The position numbers were made by a program, and so were the translations under genes. Shown here in pieces: positions 20,804 through 32,676 of a DNA stretch of 50,871 nt. Numbering within the stretch: the stretch's first letter is position 1; each line of letters starts with the position of its first letter. Source of the stretch: Halocafeteria seosinensis. Taxonomy: Eukaryota; Sar; Bigyra; Bicosoecida. Location of the stretch: the NCBI GenBank assembly GCA_001687465.1, contig LVLI01000584.1, positions 1 through 50,871 on the forward strand, in the 5' to 3' direction. The notes under the pieces were generated by a model. It saw only the letters and a program-made list of their open reading frames with translations. It searched no databases and was not told the DNA's origin.

Positions 20804-23800
20804 TCAGTTCTTTCGTCGGCGTATTTCGTGTAGGCGCTCATCCGAATAAACGGGTTTCGTGGCTATGACTTTCATACTTAGTCCTGCCATCTTTTGGGTT
20901 CGAATGACCTGGTTTCCTAGCGAAAAGGGCACCAATGTTGCTGGAGGACTCAAATCTTTCACCTCCGACGTAGTCTCACTTGGTCTTTGAGAGAACGAGA
21001 CGCTGTTCCATTGGATCTCGTAAATTTTACTGACAACAGAACTCGGGAGACTTAGGCGCCACGCAACTTCACGAATATTATCGTCAAGAATACCACTCTT
21101 AGAGGCCAGTTTCCATACGTCCTTATAGTCGTGTCTAACCCAACAGTCATACCAAGGGGATGGAAATGGCTGGTCGTATTCTGAGAGATAGGTAGAGCCA
21201 CGGTCTACTGGAAGAGCCCCTTCTCGCTGCTCAGCAGCCTGATTGAACTCATGTGCGAAGGGAGCACTGGACGAACGTTCTTGCTGCCGTTTTGAAACAG
21301 AAAACGCTTGCTTCGCAGAAATTCCCATAAGGTTATCGTTAATATCACTTTTCAATAACAATACCGCGTCCAAACGTGTTCGAATTTTCCTGCGCGAGTG
21401 TTCATGATCCAATGCAACCATAGCCGGGGACTTCCGTTCCGACGAGAACGCACCATTCCAATCCAACTTCCCATACTTTGCCGTGACCCCTGCCCATTCG
21501 CATAGTGAGCCCCATGCCAAACCGCTCAGAAAGAACGCTTGAAACCCGGTAGCTGTAAGTCGTACTTCTGAAGTCCCGTCCGAAGCAAAAAATCCGGCAG
21601 TAAATACAAACGTGGGAGTGATGCCTCCAGAATCCATAGCTGCTGCTCCGGTTCGCTTAACGGTTGTGCCATATAAAGTAGTCGTTGGTGCTGTACTGGA
21701 AACACTAGCCGGATACAGTTCGGAGCCAGTAATTGTGTCGATCCACTTCATCGTAAACCATGATAAGGATACTATCTGTACCCGTATCAATTTAGATGTA
21801 AGATCCAACCCCATCGTGACCCCCGGAGAGTGCAACTTCATCAGGTATGAGACATCCTCAGGATTCTGCTTGAGCTGCGGGCCACTAGTACCCGCCATTG
21901 CCTCTAAGCTTACATCTAGGGTACCTTTTGACACCAGGACAATTTTCCCATTTTGGACCTCTCTCTTCAGTCTCCTCAGCGTTACCCTTTCTCCGGGTAA
22001 AAAGGTAGGGGGCATGCATCCTCGACTTGTCGGCAAATTGACAATATCGATATAGTCTGCCGTCTGTGTATCTAACAGTCTTATAGTCACTACTATCTTA
22101 TCATATGAGCAGCCACACAACAATTGTTCGGGAGTAGGGGGTTGCCCAATGCGTATTGCGTTTGTAGACCATTCATCGTTTCGCGCACCTAGATTAGTAA
22201 CTGAGACACTCTTTGAGAGAAACAGCCCTTCAATACTGAATTCCCGAGTTGGTTCACCAGGTACAATGTGCCGAACACTGTCTTCAACATTGGCGGATTT
22301 TAGAATTCGATAAACGTCACTAGCATGAGGGAGAAGGCACTCGCGTACGCCGATAACACCGTTAGCGCTTTTGATGTTACGCTTGTCGTATGACTTCCCG
22401 GAGGCTCCGAAGTCCAGGCACGAGTCGGGTGAAACAGAACCGCCAAGAACGCAAAGATTCTCTGATCTCCCTCTCACCGACAGCTGTTTAAAAAGTAGGG
22501 TCTTACATAACTCAGTAAAATAAGCAGCCATAGTTCCCCTGTCGGTAGATTCCATTTCTAAACAATCTTCAATCAAGCGCGGCATCCCGAAACAATGCCG
22601 AAGCTTCTCTTCTTTTCCATGCAGCACTTCGTCAAAGGCTTGTTTGGCAGAACTGGCCGTAAATTCTTCCACCACGATTACAGGATTATGTATCAGCATG
22701 GCGAACTTGCTGTCTGGTATGTCCTGGCCCCACTCATTATCGAAATGCACTTGAATTGAAGCTGAACAATCCGACAACACGAACTCCTCACGTCCTTCTC
22801 TAGTATATTTCGAGAACTCGCAGACAAGAGCAAAATTGGGAAACCCAGTGAGCCCCTTTATCCCCTCGTTATCCACTCTAAGCAAATTCCAATTACAGCA
22901 TCCTTTCGAGACAGCACGGTTGTCGTTTATCAACACGTAGGCAGCCGCCATGGCTTCGATGGGGCTCATTACATAGGTGCTCTCTGGCATCACATTGCTC
23001 AATGTCAAGAATTGCACTGACTGCTCGCACATATGTCTCAACCACTCTTCGTTAACGCCTACAGTGCTGCGGAGTATCTGCTCTAACCGACCCATCCAAA
23101 GAGCCAATGCAGGACTCTGTTGACTCACCGCTGATGATGACGCTCTGGATGTAATGGGAACCGGTGGAGACTTTGCAAGAGAATAAGGGGAAAGGGCCAC
23201 CAGCGAGATAGAGGACCTGTCTCGAATTGGGGAAAATCCGGCAAACATATGTTCTCCAAAGAAAATAGGCTGAACATTATGTAACGTAACCTGTGCTCCA
23301 CACCGTATCCCCAATCGAGGGAACGTCACGGTGTAAGTAGCTCCGCCTCTGCCGACGCTGCCACTAGCCATCCATAGCGTAAGTTGAGGATGATTGTCCA
23401 GCTGTACAGCGTTTGGATGTACTGCTGTAATGATTCCTGTGTAGTCCACCACTTCTGACTCATTCAAGTAAGGATTTTCGACCTTGAGTGCTCTTAGGGT
23501 GTTTTGCAGGGCCACCTCCGAGCAGATGTCAATCACAGTGGTATGGCCAGCGTGTTCGTCTGCATCTCCATGTGCTTGAAAGACTAAGTTGTGCCCTGTG
23601 CGGTCAAACGGGGACTTTTTGACGCGAAGATTTGTGATGATATAGTCGTTCCGAGACTTCAATACGTGGTATACTTTGCACATTCTTCTTGCAGGGAACA
23701 CAATGTCTACAGACCATCGCACTCGGTGATGGGTAGTTTCCTCGAGGCCACGCGTTGATAGCGCGGTGCATCTCCTTGCACAGTTCGTACACTGCTGCAC

Positions 23801-24889
23801 ATTGTCCGTTTTGATGTCTTCTTTGGCACCGTTTGCATCATAATCTTGCTGTTCAGGTGGATAAAACATGGAGCCATCTCGATGCAACAGATGGACTCCG
23901 ACCGCAAAGAACTCGTTGCCATTCCGATCATATTCCAACTTTCCGATTCCATGAATGAGACAATACACATTGATTGGTTGATCCAATTCAGAGGAAGTAT
24001 TTTTCTCTTCTCGCTGTACGTTTTGTTTGGCAGAGGCAGATGACTTCCCTCGGCGTCCATTTTTCATAATTTGTGACCAAAGTTTGGCAGGACAATCAAT
24101 TGACAAATTTACAAAGCAATAATCCAGCCTAGCCTGAGTTTGTCCTTGTCTCCAAGGAAACGAAAGCGGAACAGCCTTTGCCATGGGAAGGTCCACTACT
24201 GAACGAAGTACTTGAGAAGAGGGAAACAATACCAAGGCTTCTTGAGCTTCGACCACGTGAGCTTTCGGATAATCATACAATCTCCAAGACAGGCCACCTT
24301 CGGGGCAATCCTTCTCCTTGTTATGAACACCTGTGCCGTAGCCAGTGTCGTCGGCGCTCGAACTTGAATCTGAGCTTTGTGCTGCTAACATGGTGGTTGG
24401 AGGAATCAGCACGAAGCCATCCACACCCAAAGTTGACACGTTCGCGATTGCGCAATGAACTTTAACGTGGCCGAATCGACTCCGTACATCCTGCAATACG
24501 AGAAATGGTTGCGGATGAGGGTATCCGAACGCATCCTTCTTGGGAACGATTTCGGAACGTAATCGTCCAATCAGAGCGGGTTGGAGCAAATCCCCGGAGG
24601 TCCAGCCGTTGATGCTTTCACGATAATGCTTGTTATCACTGTCCTCTCCCCGTCGTCTTTTGCGGGACGTTGGCAGGAGATCTGCGACGCTAATGACCAC
24701 CCTCTGCTCGTCCAACGCGGCCTGAATGACATCTGAGTACTCTATATACCGCGTTAGATCCCCCTCAAGTTGCGACTGATCCAATAATGCCTCCAGGGAG
24801 TCTTGGATGTATTGCTCCCTCTCTAGCGCCTCCGATGAAGAACCACCCTCATGCTCCTTCTTCGCGTCGCCCTCCATCCGAGCTGCCAT
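20804..24889 (-). CDS. CTC1-like telomere-maintenance (CST complex) protein
   Basis: One uninterrupted frame. The first ATG is at 24,889, giving 1,361 residues (CTC1 of animals and plants is about 1,200-1,350). CTC1 with STN1 and TEN1 binds single-stranded DNA and recruits DNA polymerase alpha-primase for C-strand fill-in. Supporting segments: the OB-fold-like N-terminal VYCLIHGIGKLEYDRNGNEF; YIITNLRVKKSPFDR; then the block DYTGIITAVHPNAVQLDN followed by CGAQVTLHNVQPIF and SISLVALSPY, which resembles the central region of plant CTC1 ('YTG.I..V....V.LDN', then 'G..V...N.....', then '...SI.V...SP'). A further beta-rich segment precedes the C-terminus. The assignment rests on pattern resemblance, not a search. 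The alternative is another multi-OB-fold protein. It is read in the same direction as TK1, 467 bases upstream. Confidence 0.8.
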   Translation of the reverse strand: MAARMEGDAKKEHEGGSSSEALEREQYIQDSLEALLDQSQLEGDLTRYIEYSDVIQAALDEQRVVISVADLLPTSRKRRRGEDSDNKHYRESINGWTSGDLLQPALIGRLRSEIVPKKDAFGYPHPQPFLVLQDVRSRFGHVKVHCAIANVSTLGVDGFVLIPPTTMLAAQSSDSSSSADDTGYGTGVHNKEKDCPEGGLSWRLYDYPKAHVVEAQEALVLFPSSQVLRSVVDLPMAKAVPLSFPWRQGQTQARLDYCFVNLSIDCPAKLWSQIMKNGRRGKSSASAKQNVQREEKNTSSELDQPINVYCLIHGIGKLEYDRNGNEFFAVGVHLLHRDGSMFYPPEQQDYDANGAKEDIKTDNVQQCTNCARRCTALSTRGLEETTHHRVRWSVDIVFPARRMCKVYHVLKSRNDYIITNLRVKKSPFDRTGHNLVFQAHGDADEHAGHTTVIDICSEVALQNTLRALKVENPYLNESEVVDYTGIITAVHPNAVQLDNHPQLTLWMASGSVGRGGATYTVTFPRLGIRCGAQVTLHNVQPIFFGEHMFAGFSPIRDRSSISLVALSPYSLAKSPPVPITSRASSSAVSQQSPALALWMGRLEQILRSTVGVNEEWLRHMCEQSVQFLTLSNVMPESTYVMSPIEAMAAAYVLINDNRAVSKGCCNWNLLRVDNEGIKGLTGFPNFALVCEFSKYTREGREEFVLSDCSASIQVHFDNEWGQDIPDSKFAMLIHNPVIVVEEFTASSAKQAFDEVLHGKEEKLRHCFGMPRLIEDCLEMESTDRGTMAAYFTELCKTLLFKQLSVRGRSENLCVLGGSVSPDSCLDFGASGKSYDKRNIKSANGVIGVRECLLPHASDVYRILKSANVEDSVRHIVPGEPTREFSIEGLFLSKSVSVTNLGARNDEWSTNAIRIGQPPTPEQLLCGCSYDKIVVTIRLLDTQTADYIDIVNLPTSRGCMPPTFLPGERVTLRRLKREVQNGKIVLVSKGTLDVSLEAMAGTSGPQLKQNPEDVSYLMKLHSPGVTMGLDLTSKLIRVQIVSLSWFTMKWIDTITGSELYPASVSSTAPTTTLYGTTVKRTGAAAMDSGGITPTFVFTAGFFASDGTSEVRLTATGFQAFFLSGLAWGSLCEWAGVTAKYGKLDWNGAFSSERKSPAMVALDHEHSRRKIRTRLDAVLLLKSDINDNLMGISAKQAFSVSKRQQERSSSAPFAHEFNQAAEQREGALPVDRGSTYLSEYDQPFPSPWYDCWVRHDYKDVWKLASKSGILDDNIREVAWRLSLPSSVVSKIYEIQWNSVSFSQRPSETTSEVKDLSPPATLVPFSLGNQVIRTQKMAGLSMKVIATKPVYSDERLHEIRRRKN

Positions 24890-27800
24890 CGTGATTTCCA
24901 ATCAACCCGACCAACTTTATGTACAGTCTACTGAGTTAAAGAGGAGGGACGACTGAGGGACTTGTGAAGTTGGGGAAGTGAAGACGAGTCGGCGAAGCAT
25001 ACCACAGTGTAGGTTTGTTGCGGATGATGGTTCAGTAAGTGCCGGTAGGTTTGCGTAGATGATCTGGAAGGTTTTCTCATTTCCGAAAACAGTGGAATAC
25101 TACGGGATTGCACGGTATCTCCTACCCGTATTGCCAGATAATTACTGTTCCTTAGGTTTTGAATTGCACATTGAATGAAATGAAACGGACTGTGGATTTC
25201 ATTACTGCTGTCATATACAGTTACCGACAATTTTATCACAGTCGCTATACAGATAAACTTTTCACATAACTACACGCAAAATGCCCCTTACTTCGCTTCT
25301 AGGGGTAGTGGGCATCATACCACATGCATACTCATTTTAGTTTCTTGCTTTACACTGGGAACTGGCTCCTCCAGTGACTCCGCGAGGACATGCACCATAA
25401 TCGACCTTTATGTGCGAAGAAACTAAAGCATTGTATGTAATTTACTCTTCCTCTCTATTTCCTCCGTACTTGGCTCGTACACAAAATCAGCTTCACCGTC
25501 CTTTCTATCAGCTATTGAACTTCGAAATGAGAGTGAACCGCAAGCTTTTCGTCATAGCCAGGTTCTTTCGACTTATACTTGCTCAATCTCCGTCCTCATG
25601 ACTTATGCTTATCCGTTTGGGGTACAACTTGCTGTAGAGAGGTAACTAGGGCTTCCTAGTAGAGGAGTTTCATTGTCTGGTACATCGAACCCGCTTACCG
25701 AAGGATTTGTACTGACACTCCGACAGCATAACCATTTCATGGGTCCTGGCTTGTTAGTCGTAGCATTGGCGTTCCGTCGATGGTTGCTACGTCTTTCGGC
25801 GCATTCAGTTCTCGCGGTAGACAGGGAGGGCTGAATTCAGGTACAAACGGTTGTCCAGGGCACGCAGTCGACAGCAGGAATGAGTAGACGCACTTACCAC
25901 GGAGGACAAAGCGTATAATGAATGCTGTGTTTCAAAAAGGGGAACAAATATTTTCGTCGGCTGTGTTTGGCAGGAATCCGCGGCGCACTTACATTACTGC
26001 GTGGAGATTTCCAACTTCGGGCTGAACTGTCCCGAGCAGGTAGGTCGGCATCAGCACTCTGCATGAATAGGTTAAAGCTACTCCACAAAGCGTACACAGT
26101 ACGAAACAGTTTCTTTGAACGCACCCTGTAGGTAGGAAGTTGGCTGGTGTCATAAGATCGAATCATTCCTTCAAAGGGGCTTCGAGCCGTTTGTTCCGCT
26201 GTGCTGGAGTCCGACAGGGAGAATACTGCCAAGCCGTGGTAATATATTCGGTACAGGTAGGTTTCAAAATTGCCACACGCTTCAAGCGAAGTCCTGCCTC
26301 TTGATAGCGTATTACTTACTGGGACTAGAACGACCACTACTGGGCATTCTCTTCAGTGGCCGGAGACTCTTTGCTTGGTCGCGTGAAGTGTTGTCGACGC
26401 TGAGAGACTTCCGTAACTGTACGGACTTTGGCCGTCGACCTCCTTCCTCGTATATTGGGAGCTCATCTTCGAATTTAGCGGGATCCTGCAGAGAGACGCC
26501 TTGATGAATGTAGTCCCATATGATTTGGCATACCGTGTACGTACACTGAGTACCCCATAGCTCTCTCCGTAGACGGGGAGCGACTTGCAGCGAACCTCCC
26601 TTTCAGGCTCGCTGCCCATTTTACTGGTCGCCTTCGCAATTTTGCCAATTGATGCTCAGCTGAAAATAAACCATACCATCATGTGTATTCCACAGCCGCT
26701 CATCTACGGGTTTGGATTGGGTGAATTATTGCCAACTCACAACCAAATGCGACGAGTGGAGCTGTTCTCAGTGCCAGTACAAGTTGAACTTCCTTCCCAA
26801 TGTATACTACCTAATTAGCTTCATGGAAGCCGGAAAACACCTAGTACCTTTTGTACATACCTTTGACTTGGCGGTACCTTTGCCCAGCGTAGAAAATGAG
26901 TGGGTGGCTTGGAATTCCAGTCAGCAGAGTCAGTCGCAGCAACCAAGTGCCAGTGAATTGCCTACCACGTGACGAGAAGTGAAGTACTGTTGTACAACTG
27001 GACGGAAGTAGTAGCTTTAGCCCTTTAGCGCGCTCTTAAGACGGAGCAAGAATACATTCGATACAATAAACATTTGAGTCGCTCAATATTTCGAAGCAAA
27101 GCTCAACAAGGGAAGGTTACATTGTACATCACATGCAGCGGGACACCGAAGCGCAGGACAGCTGGAGACTCAGGAGGCTGGGAACTTCAATCACACTTAA
27201 ACCCATACAAAAGGCACATCTTGGCGGTCATGAAGTGAACACCACTTTTGGATTTGTGTATAGCAACTAAACACTCTTGTGGCGTTCTGATCCCGCCTGA
27301 TTCGTTCTTCCGCTTCTTCAAACCCCAGGAACCCCCACTGTACAAGATGTTCCTGTAGAGTACATGTGGTTGTACAAGAGTAGCAGTCTAATGATCACTT
27401 CCAATGGAATCCTCCATTCACTCTGCTACGGAAAAAGGCATGCATGCAGTGCATAGAGACCTGAATGGTAGTTGCGACTCCAGTTGTGACAACTTGTGAG
27501 TCGCTTTACTGACAGTAAATTACTGTAAGCCTTTACAGATTTTAGCTTCAAGGCAGGCCGGCAGATATAGCATCAGCAGCTAGTGATCAGCTGCCGCAAC
27601 AAGGACAAAAACTTTTCATCGCATGCGGGAATTTTCTCCTATTTGGCTCCTTCCTTGGTTTCCACAGGTCCGCTCGCAGTGCTCGCACATCTACAACGGC
27701 TCACACGATTGCATCAGGTGTAGCGTTCCATGAGCCTCTAGAAATCTCAAATTTGTATGGCAAATCTAGTGAGTGACTACATGCGGAGCAAAACGAGTCA

Positions 27801-29053
27801 AAGGTGCACACCGACGACCAACCCGTAGTTCATGCTGCTCCGCAGGGGCTGCAGTCGCTGGTTCTTTTTGGAGAAGCTGGAAGCGGAGAGAGCGCGTTGT
27901 TCGACACTGCCCACATGCAGTCAAGCCGCATGATAATCATCCACAGCCACCTGATACTTATGTGGATCAGAGGACTATGTGGCTTGGTGCCTCATTTGCT
28001 GGGTTTTGCGGGGCTGGAGAGCATGAAGACATTTCCTGGAGCTCGGCCTGAGCTCATACGCGGACGAATTCGTCCCTAGAGATGCGGAAGTATGATCAGG
28101 TTGCCCTTAGAAGCTGACTAGCTCGGCAATCTGTCCTCGGTGTTTGGCACGGCCCAATGGCACCGGAATATAGCGGCCCGAGCACGTCGGTTTCTCCTCC
28201 GCTGCTCCGCGGCGGCACTTAACACACTGGCTCCTATTGCGGGAGGCTCCGAGATCAACCAACCAGAAGAGCGATGGAAAAGAGATAGGGTACTGACATG
28301 CCACAAAGTATGGCAGACGAAAGCTTCTTTTGTCGGACAGAAAATGCGTGGTGCATAGTTCGTAGAGCTCTATGAACAATGAATGAAACACGTCAGTAAG
28401 CTGACCCATACCAGCTGGACAAGCTGTCGCCAGACCGGAATCACTCCTAATAATAAAAGCCTCGCCTTTGATTCGCAATACAGGCATGTTTTCACGTCCA
28501 CTTTGATGCAGCATGGTGTGTTTGGGGCATTGGTTTCCTCACTTACGCGAATAATGCGAACCCCAAAACTACAGTTCCTCACAAGGAGAGTTGTCGAGCT
28601 AGAATTGCGGTCGCACGCAAGTGTGTTCTCCGCGGGCTGACAGGTAGACTAGAGACACCTTCCCCACTTTGAAAACCAATGGATTGGTAGTCGTTTGGTA
28701 TCGAATGTAGCCAGTAAGAACATTTAAGTGTCTTCGTTTACGCATTTGCCAAGGTTGCTCTTCTTTCAGCTCACTAAGAACGAGTTTCAGGCAGCCTACT
28801 GTACGTACGGCCGAGGAGCCAGTTCAAGCAGCCTCGTTAAGTAGTTAGATTCGAAGACAGTATCATTAATAATCAGTCTCTCGTGAAAACAGAGAAACCT
28901 CTGCGGCGATAGTGGTTGAGCCTTTATCCAATTAAGGAGAAGCAGTGGCATCGAACTCAGTGTTCAATGCACTGCGACTTGAAGCGCGGTCTTGGGATCG
29001 AGAAACCAGCTTTTTGGGGAGTGCAAGAAGTTAGCACAAATTCACACGGGCAC
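24890..29053. other. Gene-poor tract (4.2 kb)
   Basis: No open frame here has a convincing ATG, domain or exon chain. Short frames on both strands overlap each other and look like chance. A GEAGSGES word (27,876-27,899) resembles a damaged P-loop but stands alone. Composition is close to that of the gene-dense region, so this may be decayed coding sequence, non-coding RNA or old insertions. Confidence 0.5.
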
Positions 29054-30112
29054 ATGACGAAAGGAATGACACTTACTCCAAAGTCAAAGACCATTTCGGG
29101 GCTACAGAAAACTGATTTTAGGCTAGTATACTCGGTCGAGGGCAGTGTATATGACGGGAAGCAGCATTTCTGCCGTCCTTACCGCGTGGAAGAGACCCAC
29201 GGCTGTATCCATAACGGCTCCCCCGGCAACTTAGGGCGACAGATAGTTCCTATTCGTCCATTAGGAACTTTTACTTTGTCCATACCTTCTGGGAAGGAGA
29301 GTGCGACGTCAGGTGCAGAGCTGTCCTCTAAATGTGGGAGTGCTGCAAAGCAGTCTCCCATTCAGTCAAAGCTTCCTCTGCGGAAGGGAAGCTCGTTGCA
29401 AAGGCCCGAAGCCATATCCCACCAAATTCCTTACTCGTCGCCGCCAACATACTACAGGAAAGAAATACAAAGTTCGTGATTTCTTATTGGATTGTAGATC
29501 TATTCGGTCGCGTGTATTGTGTAACTTTACGCCTCACAGGAACCAGCAGCGGGAGAACGGCGCTGCAGTACGAAGTCCTGCAGCGAGAGACACTCAAAGG
29601 TAGATTCCCAAAATGTGTAGATGCGTATTGGCATATAATCTTACTTCTATCTTTGTTTCTCTGTCCCTGTTGCAGAATGGATGCAGCAACACTGGGCGTT
29701 CCCCTATCCTGGCCCACAGAGTTTGTCAATGCTAGGGAAGGAAACGGGCCTTAGTCCGCAACAGCTTGAAAATTGGGTACGTGTCAAATATGCGGCTTTA
29801 TTCAAGCTTGTCATCGCAAAAGAAATCATCAAGATTTCTGATCTGCAGTTTCGCAACGAGAGGAGGCGGCATTGGAGACCGTATATGGAAAAGAATTACC
29901 CGAGAGCTGCGGAGTTTGCGGAAGGCGTCAGAGGGACCAAACGGGACGGTGGCGTTCCTTCTCTACCACGAAACATGCTTGATATCTACGTTGAAGCAGC
30001 ATCGATAGCGAAGAAGAGATGGGGAGGTAACAAACCAGTGGACGATAGGAAGGGCCTGCGCCGAGTGAAACCTGAGTATTTCTGCAAGAGCGTCTACTTT
30101 CGTCCGTATTGA
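29054..30112 (+). CDS. TALE-like homeodomain protein, copy 1
   Basis: Join 29054-29471, 29540-29599, 29676-29776, 29849-30112; 280 residues. The homeodomain is assembled by splicing: EWMQQHWAFPYPGPQSL (helix 1 with the PYP of the three-residue loop extension), ETGLSPQQLENW (helix 2 and start of helix 3), then, across the phase-0 intron, FRNERRRHWRP with the DNA-contact Trp-Phe-x-Asn-x-Arg core intact. It should be a sequence-specific DNA-binding regulator, and TALE proteins often act as heterodimers. Before it lies a Cys/Gly/Pro block (CRPYxxEETxGCIxxGSP) shared with copy 2. After it comes a conserved YPRAAEFAEGVRGT...VPSLPRNMLDIYVEAASIA segment. The first intron has a weak GTTCGT donor, but it is at the same position and phase as the GTAAGT donor in copy 2. 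In-frame ATG 28,967 is an alternative start. Confidence 0.82.
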
Positions 30113-31556
30113 ATTCTTCCCCCCAAGTGTTTTAGTAGTGCGCGAAGTTTTGGCCTCCATGGTGAGTGTGTTGGGTGTTAAGGTTAGCTTCCGTCAGAGT
30201 GTGTCCGTCAATATGGAAGCACCGTCTGTGTGTAGTTCGTCACTTGCTCATTAGTGCAACATCCATCGTCTCGGTAACCTGAAAAGTACCTGGTAATTCG
30301 CTATACCCTGTATACACTTAAGTGATACATTCGACCAAACATCGGCTAAACGATCTTCCACGAACCTGGAACCACAGTACTATGTATTTTGGAGTAACTG
30401 AAGCTTCAACGCTTTGGACATCCAGTGTTTGTGAGGCTCTAAACATGATACGTTATTGTTATTTATAGTCCGCGCTTGGGCAAAACCTCAATGTGTGCAC
30501 TGTGGTCGTTAGTGTGCAGTCAGCTGAAGGGAGAAGCCGGGGAAGCACGGAGGACGATTAGTCTAGTAGAAGTCCTGGATATCAGGACGCTGTTCCCCTT
30601 TTTGAGGCCGAATTATCCAAAATTGCTCCTTAAAATTACTCCGAAGCCATCCGTTTTAGCCACGGTGCTTGTACAATTCCACTCTCAGCCTGGCTTCCAT
30701 CCACCGCCAGTGTGTATGGCAACTTTGCAATCTGGCTTTTCTCAGTAAATTTACAGACAAGCGACTAACAACTAACGGTTGCAACAGGTACAAGGCACCA
30801 TTAGCCTTAGGGAGGATGGCAGTGTGTCGCGCCGTGCTACAGCGGTGCGATGTTCTCCGCCCGTTGCGATCCACTAACTTCTTTCCCTATAATATGCACG
30901 ATACGCACGGGCGGGTAACTAGGCTATATATGATATGAAAACCGATGCACCGCGTATGTAACTTTGGAGAGTTGGCGATTGACCCTTGAGTCGAGTGCGA
31001 GGGACTGCCGTTGCGAGTCGGCACCGCAGAACAACCGTCAGGCGAGAGTGAAGACGCTTGCAGGTAGTAGTGGTAGATATGTGCTTCTGGATCGAGTATT
31101 GTTCCAGTGCACTTCGATTCCCAATCAAGTTGGAAATATATTGAAAGTTTTTGTCCTTGTTATATTCATCACCGCGCTATGGAATTGCTGTATCCGGCTG
31201 TTTAACACTGATCTGATGTCCTAATCCCCCCTAACCGTAACCTGTGGAAACAGGAAGAGACAAACCGAAGCAAAACCAAACAGCGAACCGGTCAAACGCC
31301 TCCTCATTCTGTGTATCTTATCTGAGAAGCCAATTTTATCCACTGATTTCTCAACGTTAGCTGATACTCCTGATATCTACAGCACTCTGTCTCTAAAACT
31401 CGACCGTGGGAGCGGGCGCAATTGCGCTTCGAAGAACATTTCAAGGTGGAGTTGTTTGGTCAACCACGGCGACTCTTTACACGTGGGGGATACGTAAGGA
31501 GTTTCAGACGAGCTGCTGCTACGTATCAAACCATTGCCAAACAAACAAACTGCAAC
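30113..31556. other. Spacer between the homeobox genes
   Basis: About 1.4 kb with no supported gene. It must hold the promoter of copy 2 and the terminator of copy 1. No repeat shared with other parts of the window was noticed. Confidence 0.45.
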
Positions 31557-32676
31557 ATGTCAACCGCTTCCCAAGAGCGTGTGCTTACGAAAGACGAACC
31601 AGGCTTCACCCTACAGCAAGTGCCACCTGTCGAACCGAGAACAAGCACCGGAATGCAAGCGGAAGGACGATATTGTCGCCCATATGTACCCGAGGAAACC
31701 AGAGGATGTATTGTCCGCGGTTCGCCTATTAACATTGGCTGTCGAATCTTTCCACTTCGCCCTTCTCGAGACTTCAAACTGTGCCAAGCTTTCGGAGAAG
31801 CTTCGAGCGTCCGACGTACCCCAACGACCACTAGGAGCGAGAAGTGTACTTCAAAACATGGGTTTCTTAGAAAAGTGCAGCCGCCAAGAAGTACTCAGCC
31901 AAGTAAACTCCAGGAAAGAGCTGCGCAATGCTCCTCCAAGTTCCCCTTCTCCAAACCTCCACATGCGTACAGTAAAGTCCGCAGCAGTAAGTTTACAGAA
32001 CCTCAGAGCGTATTATCAGTTCTCAATGCCCATACGCGCTTTGCCGCTTTGTTGGTCCATCAGATGAGACCACTACCTCCCGGGGAGATCGTCTTAATGT
32101 ACTAAAAGGTAATTCAACTACTGTCGCAACGTCGCACCTCTAATTTCACGGCTTAGCTTGTTTGGGAATCGCAGAATGGATGGTCCAACATTGGTCATTT
32201 CCATATCCCGGTCCAACCTCGCTAGCGGAACTGAGTGAGAAGACTGGGCTTACCGGGGAGCAGCTTGAGAATTGGGTAAGCAACGTTTAAGGGGGCATCA
32301 TGTCCACCCACAAAATGGAAGTTCGAGATTATGCTCTCTCTCTGTGGCTCGTGATGTGCAGTTTCGTAATGAGAGAAGACGACGCTGGAGACCGTATATG
32401 ACAGATAATTATCCTGAAGCATTGAAATATGCCGAGCGAATTCGCGGAACTCGGCCAGAAGGAGGTATGCCATCCCTTCGTCGGGAGCATCTGGACTTCT
32501 ACGTGGAGGCAGCTTTCATCGCTTTCACTCGCCGAAACCAGAAACAAGCACCCAATAAAGGGGTAACGCGATGCGCATCCATTAAACGCTCTCTGGAGAG
32601 TGAGAATCATCCGTCACTTCGTGTGAAGGCCCAGCGACCTGCCAACTCACAGCCCCACAATGAATGTCCCCGTTGA
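31557..32676 (+). CDS. TALE-like homeodomain protein, copy 2
   Basis: Join 31557-31986, 32064-32108, 32175-32275, 32362-32676; 296 residues. Same four-exon plan and intron phases (1, 1, 0) as copy 1, and exon 3 is exactly 101 bases in both. The homeodomain reads EWMVQHWSFPYPGPTSL, EKTGLTGEQLENW, then FRNERRRRWRP after splicing, with the W-F-x-N-x-R core. The N-terminal block CRPYxxEETxGCIxxGSP and the post-homeodomain block (YPEALKYAERIRGT, MPSLRREHLDFYVEAAFIA) are shared. Between the shared blocks the proteins diverge strongly, so the duplication is old. The C-terminal tail is longer and basic. The tandem arrangement suggests related or paired regulators. Start chosen at the first ATG in the open frame. 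Confidence 0.83.

Noticed and set aside
26585-26972. Frame with a signal-peptide-like stretch (PILLVAFAILPIDAQ) followed by an overlapping Cys-rich frame
   Set aside because: The frame has no ATG before the hydrophobic stretch, and no splice pair with good signals joins the two frames.
27804-28079. GEAGSGES word resembling an ATP-binding P-loop
   Set aside because: The Lys is missing, there is no ATG, and no other ATPase motif occurs nearby. A chance match or an old remnant.
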